A stretch of 64,000 nucleotides of DNA, taken from contig URFH01000006.1 in assembly GCA_900547155.1 (NCBI GenBank), positions 15,083 to 79,082 on the forward strand, given 5' to 3'. Under the pieces are notes generated by a model. It was not told the DNA's origin and did not search any database. It saw only the letters and a list, made by a program, of their open reading frames with translations. Position numbers and translations under genes: made by a program. This document shows positions 36,161 through 44,735 of the stretch, one piece after another. Each line of letters opens with the position of its first letter. The stretch's first letter is position 1. Source of the DNA: an uncultured bacterium. Its GTDB lineage: Bacteria > Cyanobacteriota > Vampirovibrionia > Gastranaerophilales > Gastranaerophilaceae.

Positions 36161-36265
36161 ACTCTTATACCTCAATCTTTCAATTTGTTTTAAGTATTAT
36201 AAATGCTTTTTTTTGCTATTACAAATGTAAAATTTTGTAAAATCAAAATTTTGTATTTTTTAAAT

Positions 36266-36276
36266 TATGCTAGAAT
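36266..36276 (+). promoter_or_regulatory. extended -10 promoter element (TATGCTAGAAT)
   Basis: TGC-extended TAGAAT in the 168-base gap between the divergent paralogue pair and the coiled-coil gene, 52 bases before the latter's ATG. Confidence 0.5.
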
Positions 36277-36328
36277 TATAAAAATTAATAATTGTGTAGT
36301 TATTAAGCTGCACTAAAAGGATTAAAAG

Positions 36329-37525
36329 ATGAAAATATTGCAAGTGGCACCTAATGTATTAGTTAAAAACCCCGGAAAACAAAAAAGACAACAAGATTTA
36401 ATAAGTTTTGGCATTCAGGAAATAAAAAATCAAAAAGAAGTTCTATCCCCAAAAGCATCACAAGCTGTTATTAGCAATTCAATAGCATCTATCTCTTTTA
36501 AGGGAACGGAAATTATTGATAGAAAAGTCTATGTTGGTACATCCGGAATATTCATTGATGCTTCTCATATTTCAACAAATCCTGCCGAGTCCATTCACAG
36601 AACAGGGAAGTTTATAGGCAAAGATGCCTATTATAACGCCTGTCTTGATATTTATTATGCTGACGAAGGTGAATTTATTACAGAAGATATGAAAAAAAAA
36701 TATCACTATATTGTCACAAAAAATGAACCATTTTTAAATCTGGAATACTTAAAAAGTAATTACAGGTATGGCTATGAAAAGTTTGCAAATAAAGCAATTC
36801 AAGAAATTGAGTATTTTGAAAAGCTGGAAAGAAATGCGAAAAAGGGTATTGAAGAAAGCAAATACCTTGCTGATGAATACAGAAAAAACTTTGAAATAGC
36901 GAAAGAAGAAAAAGAGCGTATTGATAGTGCAAAAAAATATCATGTGTGGGAAGAAGGCAAGTATGAGGAACAATCAAAAGAAGCTGACTATTATTACGAT
37001 TTAAACAGGAAAAGACTTGAAGAAAATGATTACAAGAAAATCGTCTATGAAGCACAAATTCAAAGAGCACATGAAAGACTCCCAAAAGCAGCAGCTAAAT
37101 ATAAACTTTTGAAAGAGCTGGATGACAAGGCCAGTGCAAAAGATGCCTATAATGATATGGGCAGAGAAATTGGAGAAATAAATAAGCACTTAAAATTCGT
37201 AAATGACAGCCTTGATAGTGATTATAGAGATAAAGAAATTCTGAATATTTTTATTAAAAGGTTAAAAAAAGCAATACAGGAAGGACGCCAGAAAGATTAC
37301 AATTATGATATTGAACACTCTTTAAAAAAAGACGAAGAACAACTTAAATCAACTGAAAAATCAATTGCAAGCTCAGAAGCACACAAACTAGAACTTGAAC
37401 AACATATACAAAAACTAGAAAATAACCGGACTGAAATTGCCCGGGATTTTGGGAAACTAGACGCTCAACTTGACGAAATAATGTCAAGAATAGAAGCATT
37501 TTATAAAGAAAATTATTCTGACTAA
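36329..37525 (+). CDS. coiled-coil protein with two N-terminal SFG/SFKG motifs
   Basis: Unrecognised 398-residue protein. LISFGIQ at 24-30 and SISFKGTE at 54-61 both match the shared motif. A short beta-like region follows (KVYVGTSGIFIDASHI). From about residue 140 to the end it is a long, highly charged heptad-rich helix (ADEYRKNFEIAKEEKERID, then repeated E/K blocks). No membrane segment or signal peptide. It is divergent from the kinase-like pair with a shared 168-base gap and converges on yraN with a four-base overlap. Its position suggests a functional link to the pair. Confidence 0.75.
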   Translation: MKILQVAPNVLVKNPGKQKRQQDLISFGIQEIKNQKEVLSPKASQAVISNSIASISFKGTEIIDRKVYVGTSGIFIDASHISTNPAESIHRTGKFIGKDAYYNACLDIYYADEGEFITEDMKKKYHYIVTKNEPFLNLEYLKSNYRYGYEKFANKAIQEIEYFEKLERNAKKGIEESKYLADEYRKNFEIAKEEKERIDSAKKYHVWEEGKYEEQSKEADYYYDLNRKRLEENDYKKIVYEAQIQRAHERLPKAAAKYKLLKELDDKASAKDAYNDMGREIGEINKHLKFVNDSLDSDYRDKEILNIFIKRLKKAIQEGRQKDYNYDIEHSLKKDEEQLKSTEKSIASSEAHKLELEQHIQKLENNRTEIARDFGKLDAQLDEIMSRIEAFYKENYSD

Positions 37526-37896
37526 TCATAATAAAAGCAAATATTTTTCAAATGCTCAATTTTACACTCTTTCAGCCCGATAACCGAAATTACATCAATA
37601 CGAAAGCTTCTGTATCTTTCCTTTGTGTTCTGCAAGTAAAACTGCGCTGCATGAAAAATATTTTCCAATTTTTTCCTGCTGATTGCCTCAAAAGGATGTC
37701 CAAAACCGGTAGTTGAGCGCATTTTGACCTCAACAAAAACAATTGAATCTTTTTCTCTGGCGACAATATCGATTTCAGAGTATTTTGAATAATGAAAATT
37801 TCGCTCGAGGATTTTGTATCCGTTATTTTCGAGGTATTTTGCCGCAATCTCCTCGCCAAAGCGGCCTTTTTCTTTGTTTGAAAGCTTATAGTACAT
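37522..37896 (-). CDS. YraN/UPF0102 family nuclease-like protein
   Basis: A 124-residue protein with the YraN signature: GRFGEEIAAKYLENNGYKIL, then YSEIDIVAREKDSIVFVEVKMRS, a PD-(D/E)xK-type E-x-D...E-x-K motif. Such proteins resemble Holliday-junction resolvases, but the family function is not settled. The ATG at 37896 has GGCGG at about -9; a longer start at 37914 lacks an SD. It overlaps the upstream WYL gene by 11 bases and the convergent coiled-coil gene by four. Confidence 0.88.
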   Translation of the reverse strand: MYYKLSNKEKGRFGEEIAAKYLENNGYKILERNFHYSKYSEIDIVAREKDSIVFVEVKMRSTTGFGHPFEAISRKKLENIFHAAQFYLQNTKERYRSFRIDVISVIGLKECKIEHLKNICFYYD

Positions 37897-38791
37897 ACTT
37901 TGCCGCCATTTCATCGAGGAGTTTTACAAAATAGCTTTTGAACTCTATCGGGCTCAATACTTCGCAATCCTTACCATATCGCAAAAGTCTTCTCGCAAGC
38001 TGTTCCCGGTCTTCCGAGTAGTTCAAAATAACTTTTTTGGGTTTGTGGGTTTCTGAAATCTGCTCGCCCTCGCGCAAATCATAAACCTTTGCCAATCCGC
38101 CTTTTACACGGAACATTACGGGGTTGAGAAAATTATTATCCAGCGCTCTTTGAGGCTGGCGGATGACTTCCGTAATATCTTCAAGCAAAAATTCTTTAAA
38201 TTCGCGTTTTTGAAGATTATAACCCAGCAAAAACGCTTTCTCCTGCTTAAAAATAATATCTTTTGGCTCTATTGAAAAATTTCTGCCGTCTTTCAGGAAA
38301 ATTTTCAGCCTGCGGCGGTCTTTGCAGTATTCTTCGTAAGTGCGAATCATCAGCGCCGCAGAATCCGAAACACGCCGCCCCAGATGAAGTCCGCCCAGAT
38401 GAGCCTGCTCTTTGACCGTTTCATCATCAAAACTGTTCTCTATCAGCCTGAAAAGTTCTGTAATTTTTATGCTTTGCTCTTTTCTGTGCACGCCCAGAGC
38501 GTAATTTTTCAGAAAATTCAAGGTTTCCAGCTTCTTTTTATTGAGGTGGATTTTGTTAAGATTCGTGCGCAGATAATATTTGTCATTTATTTTTTCTATA
38601 TCAATTCCGAGAAGCTTAAAAGTGTTCAAATATTTTGAAACAGTTTCTCTCGAATAAATATTTTTCGTTGCAGAGTTATCCTCTATCAGTTTTATGATTT
38701 CATCTTTGGAAAGGGGCTTTTGCGCCAGCTCTTTTAAAATTTCCAGCACTCTGATACCGGAATTTGCCATTTTTTCTTCCCTAGTCGTCAT
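37886..38791 (-). CDS. WYL-domain transcriptional regulator (second of a tandem pair)
   Basis: A 301-residue protein with an N-terminal winged helix (LEILKELAQKPLSKDEIIKLI), a central helical linker, and a WYL-like domain (FLKDGRNFSIEPKDIIFKQEKAFLLGYNLQKREFKEFLLEDI). A C-terminal WCX-like part ends ELMDEMAAKYVL-like (LLDEMAAKYVL). The ATG at 38791 overlaps the end of the upstream WYL gene by 11 bases. Paired WYL genes in this arrangement resemble PafB-PafC, which in Actinobacteria control DNA-damage genes; here that analogy is only structural. Confidence 0.8.
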   Translation of the reverse strand: MTTREEKMANSGIRVLEILKELAQKPLSKDEIIKLIEDNSATKNIYSRETVSKYLNTFKLLGIDIEKINDKYYLRTNLNKIHLNKKKLETLNFLKNYALGVHRKEQSIKITELFRLIENSFDDETVKEQAHLGGLHLGRRVSDSAALMIRTYEEYCKDRRRLKIFLKDGRNFSIEPKDIIFKQEKAFLLGYNLQKREFKEFLLEDITEVIRQPQRALDNNFLNPVMFRVKGGLAKVYDLREGEQISETHKPKKVILNYSEDREQLARRLLRYGKDCEVLSPIEFKSYFVKLLDEMAAKYVL

Positions 38792-39752
38792 AGCAAGCCC
38801 TCGTTTCTTTAATTTTTTCAATTAACTTATTTTTGAAATAATCCGGCGAGATAAATTCGCAATCAGTGCCAAAACTCATAAGTTTTTGAAGAAAATTAAA
38901 CTCGTTATAAACAGTCGTTTCAACAACGACGCTTTTTTCGTCCCTGTAAATTATTCTGTCGTCAGCGCCCGCAAAAAACATATGTGCGCTGTAGCCGGTC
39001 AGCCGGTATCTTGCACAAAGGCAGCAATTTTGAAACTGTTTGTATACATCTGCGCTGACGCTTTTGCAGATAGCTTTTGAGGAAATATTCAGGATTTTAT
39101 CCGCTCTCAAATAGCCAATATTTTTATAACTGTACGAAAATCCCCACAGATAAAGCTTGTTGTTTTCAAATCGCAAAAAACGCGGCAAAAATTCGATATT
39201 TTCTTTGCCGTTTCGCGGAGAAAGATAGGTTATATCCGCAATTTCGTTTGTTTTTATGAATTTTTTCAACTGCTCGAGCACTGCCTGTGAAATATTTTTC
39301 ATAGGACGGTTGTTAAGCATTGCGGATTTGATTTTTTCGTCATCACAAAAACCCGAAAGTGCAGCATAAAGCTCATTTATCTCATCAATAAGCTTCCAAT
39401 CACCGTAAGTAACGAGGCTTTTTCGCAATTCCTGCAAATATTGGAACTGCCCTCTGTTAATCCCGGGCGAAAACGGATGAGAGACGAGCTCATATTTATA
39501 TCCGTTTTTTGAATTCGGGCGTTTTATATCACATCCGCATGCTTTTAGCATGTTTATGGTGTTTGTGACCGTATCTTTTGAGAGTTTTTTGTCTTTTGCA
39601 ATGACAATATCACGCTCAAACGCCGCAAGAATCTCCTCGCGTGAACGCGGAGCAGTGATGAGAAGACGAAGCAAATACAAAGCACGATATCCTGTTTTGC
39701 TTACTGCGGTTTTATTTGTATTTTTGTGTATCAGTAACTTCTCCGCACTCAC
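38781..39752 (-). CDS. WYL-domain transcriptional regulator (first of a tandem pair)
   Basis: A 323-residue protein with an N-terminal helix-turn-helix (RALYLLRLLITAPRSREEILAAF) and a WYL-like segment (ADITYLSPRNGKENIEFLPRFLRFENNKLYLWGFSYSYKNIGYLRADKI). The C-terminus has a WCX-like domain (SVVVETTVYNEFNFLQKLMSFG). It is clearly paralogous in architecture to the downstream gene. Several Cys residues occur near 245 (NCCLCARY), which could respond to redox or metal, though this is inference. Confidence 0.78.
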   Translation of the reverse strand: MSAEKLLIHKNTNKTAVSKTGYRALYLLRLLITAPRSREEILAAFERDIVIAKDKKLSKDTVTNTINMLKACGCDIKRPNSKNGYKYELVSHPFSPGINRGQFQYLQELRKSLVTYGDWKLIDEINELYAALSGFCDDEKIKSAMLNNRPMKNISQAVLEQLKKFIKTNEIADITYLSPRNGKENIEFLPRFLRFENNKLYLWGFSYSYKNIGYLRADKILNISSKAICKSVSADVYKQFQNCCLCARYRLTGYSAHMFFAGADDRIIYRDEKSVVVETTVYNEFNFLQKLMSFGTDCEFISPDYFKNKLIEKIKETRACYDD

Positions 39753-39796
39753 GGCAGTTCTCCGACCTGCGGTCTTCTTCGCTCTCAGGGTATTTT

Positions 39797-40855
39797 CTAT
39801 TTATTAATGCCTACTTGCTCGCCGGCAGGCGGTTTAATGATATTTTGTTCCTCGCTGATATTAATCTTGTTGATAATTTTCGCGCGTTTTTTACGGAACA
39901 GCATATCAGTAAACGCTTCTATCCTTGTGACAAAACCCGCCTCGCCCGTATGCTCATCAAGAGAAAGATGCAAGCAGGGTTTGTTAAATTTCTTTGCATA
40001 ACGCTGAATTCTTTCAATCATTATGGAATCCGGCCCGCAACCGAAAGCGTTGAGGGTGATAATGCCGTCGATTTTGTTGTCCTGCAAATAATGTCCCGCA
40101 GCACCGGTCATTTCAAGCTCGTTTGCCCAGTACAGCTTGGAATCAAGCGCGCTGACGCCTTCCATGAGCTGTTCTTCGGACGCCATATTAGCGGTAAATG
40201 CTTTTACATCAAGTTTTTCAAGTTTGTCAAAGATTTTCATGTTTACGCGTTCATCGTAAAGGTTGTATCCATGGGCGATTAGCGCAACATTAATCGGATA
40301 TTCTTTCTGGCTGTTGACGATAACAACTTTTCCCTCTTTTGCAAATTTTAGCGCTTTTTCAAAGGGAATACCCGAATTCATCATGATTTTGAAGTTATTA
40401 AATACTTTCCAGCCCGCTTTTGAAGCAGCTTTTATCCTTTTTTCATCCGTAATTCCAAAAGCCTTTACAGCTTCTTTCAAAAACTGATAAAGCCCCTGAT
40501 TTTTTTCGGATTTGTCTAAAGTTGCGTCGATAATGGTAAAATCCTTTTTCACAACGTTTTTAATCAGGTCGGGAAGCCCTCTGATTTTAGAACAGTTGTA
40601 AATTTTGTGGTCAATTGACTGGAGCGAGGGAACGAAAATTTTATCAATTCCTTTTTCCAGCAGGTTGAGAACATGCCCTACATAGACTTTAACAGGGAGG
40701 CAGGTTTCCGTGACAACAAGAGCAGAGCCTTTTGACATGGTTTCTTTTGTGGTTTTGTCCGACAGAACCACTTTTATCCCTAAATCTTCGAAAAAACCGA
40801 ACCAGAAGGGGAAGAAATTGTAATACGACATTGCTCTTGGAATTCCGATTTGCAT
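39797..40855 (-). CDS. DUF2229 / acyl-CoA dehydratase activase-related protein
   Basis: A 352-residue protein with the N-terminal IGIPRAMSYYNFFPFWFGFF of DUF2229, found in or beside 2-hydroxyacyl-CoA dehydratase activators. Conserved Cys residues lie in VVTETCLPVKVYVGH, YNCSKIRGLPD and NAFGCGPDSI, suitable for an iron-sulphur cluster, and LHLSLDEHTGEAG is also typical. The activase ATPase half (BcrAD/BadFG) is not fused or adjacent, so it is a stand-alone version. It is an anaerobe-associated family; its substrate is unknown. Confidence 0.85.
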   Translation of the reverse strand: MQIGIPRAMSYYNFFPFWFGFFEDLGIKVVLSDKTTKETMSKGSALVVTETCLPVKVYVGHVLNLLEKGIDKIFVPSLQSIDHKIYNCSKIRGLPDLIKNVVKKDFTIIDATLDKSEKNQGLYQFLKEAVKAFGITDEKRIKAASKAGWKVFNNFKIMMNSGIPFEKALKFAKEGKVVIVNSQKEYPINVALIAHGYNLYDERVNMKIFDKLEKLDVKAFTANMASEEQLMEGVSALDSKLYWANELEMTGAAGHYLQDNKIDGIITLNAFGCGPDSIMIERIQRYAKKFNKPCLHLSLDEHTGEAGFVTRIEAFTDMLFRKKRAKIINKINISEEQNIIKPPAGEQVGINK

Positions 40856-41262
40856 TTAATAGTCCTTTTTTATACTTTTATACACTTATTAATAAATTCA
40901 CTTTAATTTTTACTTAATTATAAAGCAAACAAAATTTTTTTTGATAACATTACGACGATTATAACATTTTTGAAAACAAAAAACACATGTTTGTTTTTCA
41001 GTTGTTAAAATTTTTATTAAACTGTCGGGCTATCCCGTTGTATCTTGTTTTTAGCCGGAAAGAAGTTTAAGATATTTCCATCATCTGACCGATAAATTTA
41101 AGTGAAATAAAGTTTACAATACTTATTCAAACTTAACAAAACTTGAGATTAAGTATCAAAAATACACTTAATGTGTAAAATTATGTTAAAATATTTATTA
41201 CAAATAGCAATTTCTCACTTTGATAATCATTATAAAAACAGGTAGATGTTGTTAGGAAATAA
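40856..41262. other. AT-rich intergenic region between divergent genes
   Basis: About 400 bases, very A/T-rich. Holds a small CGGG-CTAT-CCCG hairpin at 41026-41037 and an extended -10 motif (separate entry). No gene is supportable. Confidence 0.5.
41182..41192 (+). promoter_or_regulatory. extended -10 promoter element (TATGTTAAAAT)
   Basis: Identical to the motif at 2165-2175 upstream of the other membrane-protein operon; about 70 bases before the ATG at 41263. Confidence 0.5.
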
Positions 41263-42204
41263 ATGAAAGTTCAACCCAATTACACTAGACAATATACGGA
41301 AGTAAGTCAGAACCGCAACAATAAATCACGCAAGCAAAACCCTGCTTTCGGTAATTTTATCGTTGCAACAATGGACGCGGTTGAAAGAGGCGGGTTGTTT
41401 GCTTCTTTTGCGGCACAGGATATTCTTGGTTCCTGCGTACCGCGCACGGGTACTGCTTTTTACAGAAATAAAGACATCACCGGAAAATGGAACTACGCAG
41501 AAGCCTCTGAAGTTTCTATCAGAGAATTTGTTTCATCTATCACAATGTTCTTAATCCCCATGGTTATGATGGCAGGTATTAAAAAGTTTGTCGGAAAAGC
41601 ATGCGATGTACCTGTAAACTTCATTAAAGGGCTCGGCGAAAGCATGAAAACTGTAGCCGGAAAAGATACGAATGAACTCAAAAAATCTTTCTACAACAAT
41701 ACTTTCGCAAAAATGTTCAAGGATTCGGGCATAAAAGACGGCAAAGAAAAAGCCTCTGAATTTGCACAGAAACTCGTTGACCTTGAAGCTGTTAAAAAGA
41801 CAGACAAAAAAGCATACAAAGAAGGCCTCGGCAAACTCGCTGATGAATTTGCTCTTTTAAGAAAATCAAATTCAACAAATCATGCCGAAAATTACTTCAC
41901 AACAACTTTCAATTATGCAGAAAATAAATCAGCGAACACTTCATTCTCAAGATTTATAAAACATATTCAAAATTACGCCCATGACGCGGTTTCACACATT
42001 GAAAAACGCAAACCGAAAAATGTCGGCGAATTTCTTGATAAATTTAACACAAAACGCATCGGGGCAAGATTCCTCTCCAACGCTGCTATGGCAGCAGCAG
42101 TTGTCGGCTTCTACATGTACATCCCGAAACTTTACACATTGCACAAAACAAACCCTGCGCTTGCAGGACTTGAACCCGAAACGAAAGGTGCGCAAAAAGC
42201 ATAA
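41263..42204 (+). CDS. hypothetical membrane protein with N-terminal PAFGNF motif
   Basis: Unrecognised 313-residue protein. A polar Asn/Gln-rich leader (MKVQPNYTRQYTEVS) precedes NPAFGNF at 26-32. Hydrophobic segments are SSITMFLIPMVMMAGIKKF (around 90-108) and a C-terminal AAMAAAVVGFYMYIPKLY (around 278-295). The middle is Lys-rich and helical. No signal peptide. It is coupled to the next gene by an ATG overlapping its stop (TAATG). General layout resembles the proteins at 2483 and 42204, suggesting a family of motif-bearing membrane proteins. Confidence 0.78.
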   Translation: MKVQPNYTRQYTEVSQNRNNKSRKQNPAFGNFIVATMDAVERGGLFASFAAQDILGSCVPRTGTAFYRNKDITGKWNYAEASEVSIREFVSSITMFLIPMVMMAGIKKFVGKACDVPVNFIKGLGESMKTVAGKDTNELKKSFYNNTFAKMFKDSGIKDGKEKASEFAQKLVDLEAVKKTDKKAYKEGLGKLADEFALLRKSNSTNHAENYFTTTFNYAENKSANTSFSRFIKHIQNYAHDAVSHIEKRKPKNVGEFLDKFNTKRIGARFLSNAAMAAAVVGFYMYIPKLYTLHKTNPALAGLEPETKGAQKA

Positions 42205-43193
42205 TGAAAGTATCAAATTCAACACAATTTAATAATTCATCCTTGCTCGCGCAGAACAAAAAAGTTTCTTTCGGCGCAGGCAGAGCTTCTGTTATTGAAT
42301 CTATCGGCAATGCAGTAAAAAAAGACGGATTTCTTTCAAAATTCAACAAGCATGTTGAATTTAATGACGGTTACGACCTGCCGTATTCAGTATTTTTGGC
42401 AGTTCTGTTCGGTGCGGTGCTCGGTTGCAGAGCGCTTTTTGCAAGAGATAATGAAGAAAGACGCGAAATTCTCACCCGTGACTCAATCACCGTTGGAACC
42501 TTGATTTTCGCCCGTCCTCCTTTGAAAAAAGCTTTTGCTACGCTTTCTAAAAACAGAAGCGGTCTTGCTTTGACAATAAAACCCGCAGAACACAAAGCTT
42601 CTAACATTTTCAAGAAAGCTATGGACTATTTGAAGCCGAATTCCGGCATAAAAGTCATGACCTCCTCTGATATCGTTACAAAATACAGCGTACAGGGTTA
42701 TAAGAACGGATTTGCTGACGTAATCAACTTTATCCGGAAAGAAGACGGAAATTTTGAAAAAATCCTTAAAAAGAACGCCAATTTCAAAGAATCCGTTAAA
42801 AAAGCTTATGATTCATTGAACCCCAAAGTCAAATTTGAAGAAGCAAAAACAGCTGACTTTATTGAAACTTTCACAAAAGGCCATAAAGCTACTCATACAA
42901 AAGAACTCGACGAATTTTACAACCTTATGAACGGAAAAGACAATCCGCTCGTTAAAAAAGCTAAATCAATCAACAGTTCGTTTGACTTTGTAACAACGTT
43001 CTTGATTGTTCCTGCAATGCTCGGTATTGCGCTTCCCAAATTGCTCGAAAAACAGATGAAAGACAGCAGAAAAGCCGCTGCCGCACAGGAAGCACAGGAC
43101 GCTATGCAGGCTGTAAAAATTGCTAATCCGTCGCTTTTTATGGGGCTTTCTAATTCTCAGGCTTTTAAAAGTTTTGAAACCATTGCTAAATAG
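42204..43193 (+). CDS. hypothetical membrane protein with N-terminal VSFGAG motif
   Basis: Unrecognised 329-residue protein. It opens MKVSNSTQFNNSSLLAQ and has KVSFGAG at 20-26. A hydrophobic segment follows (YSVFLAVLFGAVLGCRALF, about 58-76). The central part is Lys-rich, with a second hydrophobic stretch near residues 258-275 (FVTTFLIVPAMLGIALPK) and an Ala/Gln-rich tail. The phrase TLIFARPPLKKAFA parallels a hydrophobic-then-basic pattern in the 1044-residue protein at 3591. It overlaps its upstream neighbour by one base. Confidence 0.78.
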   Translation: MKVSNSTQFNNSSLLAQNKKVSFGAGRASVIESIGNAVKKDGFLSKFNKHVEFNDGYDLPYSVFLAVLFGAVLGCRALFARDNEERREILTRDSITVGTLIFARPPLKKAFATLSKNRSGLALTIKPAEHKASNIFKKAMDYLKPNSGIKVMTSSDIVTKYSVQGYKNGFADVINFIRKEDGNFEKILKKNANFKESVKKAYDSLNPKVKFEEAKTADFIETFTKGHKATHTKELDEFYNLMNGKDNPLVKKAKSINSSFDFVTTFLIVPAMLGIALPKLLEKQMKDSRKAAAAQEAQDAMQAVKIANPSLFMGLSNSQAFKSFETIAK

Positions 43194-43227
43194 CGTTAGA
43201 AAGTGCCTAATTATTGCATATTGTGAC

Positions 43228-43351
43228 GTTTAGAAGCGTTACTTTTCCTTTTCCGTTCCGATTCCCCCGGCATGCGAAATATTTTATCGAAAATGTTTAA
43301 CCGTTGAGCCTCCTCCATAGTCTCTCCAAAGAAAAAGTAACGCTTCTAAAC
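43228..43351 (-). repeat. 124-bp inverted-repeat element, copy B
   Basis: Minus-strand copy of the element at 25535. Perfect 19-base arms (43228-43246 and 43333-43351). On the minus strand it reads GACTATGGAGGAGGCT, 33 divergent bases, then ATGCCGGGGGAATCGGAAC, plus six extra bases before the right arm. A 35-codon ORF (43318 down to 43211) starts at the same ATG as in copy A and shares residues at both ends of the core. It lies between two operons. Confidence 0.8.
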
Positions 43352-43465
43352 TCGAATTTTTGACTTTTTGTATTTAATCCTTAAACCATAATCATACAAA
43401 TGGATGTGGCGCGATGAGCGTTTAATCTCCATAATTAAAAAGTACAAATGTAATCTGGAAAAGCT

Positions 43466-43966
43466 ATGCCCTTTCGTTACCGCCTCCAAAAAATTCTCGA
43501 CGTACGTATAAGAGATAAAGAAAAACAGCTCCAGGAAGTACGAAAGGCACAGGCAGCAGTAGTCAAGATAGAAGGGTTGATAGAAAGGAACAACAAGGAA
43601 ATTTCACAAACACGCATAAATATGCGGCAGGCAGATTTCATGATGTACGAATCCTATGATAATTTCCTCAAACATCTGTATGTAGTCGGCGAAAACCTTG
43701 AAATTGACCGCCAGAACGCACAAGAAATCCTTAATCAGGAGAAAGAAAAACTCCAAAAACTCGAGCAGGCAGTGAAAGTCCTCGAAAAACACAAAGAACA
43801 CGCAAAAGAAAACTATCTTGAGGAAGAAAAAGCCGCAGAACTGAAAAGGCTCTCAGAAGTAGCAGTACAAAGGCACTTCGCAAAATCCAGAGAAACAAAA
43901 GAAGAAGAAGAAAAAATCCTCAAACAACTAGAACAGATTGAAAACGGAAACTTTTATGAATATTAG
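43466..43966 (+). CDS. fliJ: flagellar export protein FliJ
   Basis: A 166-residue, almost wholly coiled-coil protein beginning MPFRYRLQKILDVRIRDKE, the N-terminal signature of FliJ, the central stalk of the flagellar type III export ATPase. Heptad-like Glu/Lys/Leu content continues to the end. It overlaps the next gene by 11 bases. The ATPase gene fliI and export-gate genes are not in the window. Confidence 0.88.
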   Translation: MPFRYRLQKILDVRIRDKEKQLQEVRKAQAAVVKIEGLIERNNKEISQTRINMRQADFMMYESYDNFLKHLYVVGENLEIDRQNAQEILNQEKEKLQKLEQAVKVLEKHKEHAKENYLEEEKAAELKRLSEVAVQRHFAKSRETKEEEEKILKQLEQIENGNFYEY

Positions 43967-44735
43967 CGCAACGTCAACAAAAACCAAAGAAACAACCCAA
44001 CAGGCAGAAACAGTTAAAACGGAAACTGCCAAAAAAGCTGAAGAAACAAAAGCTGCCGAAGCTCAAAAAGAAACTGCTGCAAAAAAAGAAGAAACCAAAA
44101 ATGAGGAAAGCGATTTCCAGAAGCTGCTTGAAACGCAAAACAAAGAAAAAGAAAAAAATGAAGAACAAATCCAGCTTCAGCAGCAGCAAAATCCCAACCA
44201 GATGAACAATATCACAAATATTGACGCAAATTATGTAAGCAAATTCGGATTTGACGTTGCAACTTCAAACGCAAAAAATTCCCTCTCGTTGAATTTTGAT
44301 ACAGCGACAATAAGCAAAGATGATGCAAAGTTTTTTGCCGATTTGGTCGAAAATAAGCAGTTTGCTGTGCAGGAAAACGGCTCAAAAACCTCGCTTATAA
44401 AGTTTGCCGACGAAATCGGCCCGACTTACAAATCACAGCAGACCTCAAAAGTCTTAACAAACCTTATTGACAAAGCATACAAAACAGGCCAGCCCGTGCG
44501 CCTTGATTTTGACAATAATGTTTCCGTCATTATGAAAATAGATAAAAAAGGCAAAATTTCTGCGGAATTTATCCCCGGCGATAAGGCCGTTGAAGAATAT
44601 TTAAGAAATAATATCCGCTCTTTAAAACAGCGGTTTGACGACGAAAGTATCCAGTATAACGATATTTTCTACCGTCAGTCAAGAAACCCCAACCAGCAAA
44701 ATCAGCAAAAAAATAAAGGAAAGTACAATGAATGA
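43956..44735 (+). CDS. FliK-like flagellar hook-length control protein
   Basis: A 259-residue protein. The ATG at 43956 has GGAAA at -8 and overlaps fliJ; a TTG at 43938 is less likely. The first ~90 residues are Glu/Lys/Thr/Gln-rich low complexity. The C-terminal domain (VRLDFDNNVSVIMKIDKKGKISAEFIPGD, then AVEEYLRNNIRSLKQRF) resembles the FliK C-terminal substrate-specificity domain. Its position between fliJ and a hook/rod gene supports this. Sequence alone gives moderate confidence. Confidence 0.7.
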   Translation: MNISATSTKTKETTQQAETVKTETAKKAEETKAAEAQKETAAKKEETKNEESDFQKLLETQNKEKEKNEEQIQLQQQQNPNQMNNITNIDANYVSKFGFDVATSNAKNSLSLNFDTATISKDDAKFFADLVENKQFAVQENGSKTSLIKFADEIGPTYKSQQTSKVLTNLIDKAYKTGQPVRLDFDNNVSVIMKIDKKGKISAEFIPGDKAVEEYLRNNIRSLKQRFDDESIQYNDIFYRQSRNPNQQNQQKNKGKYNE

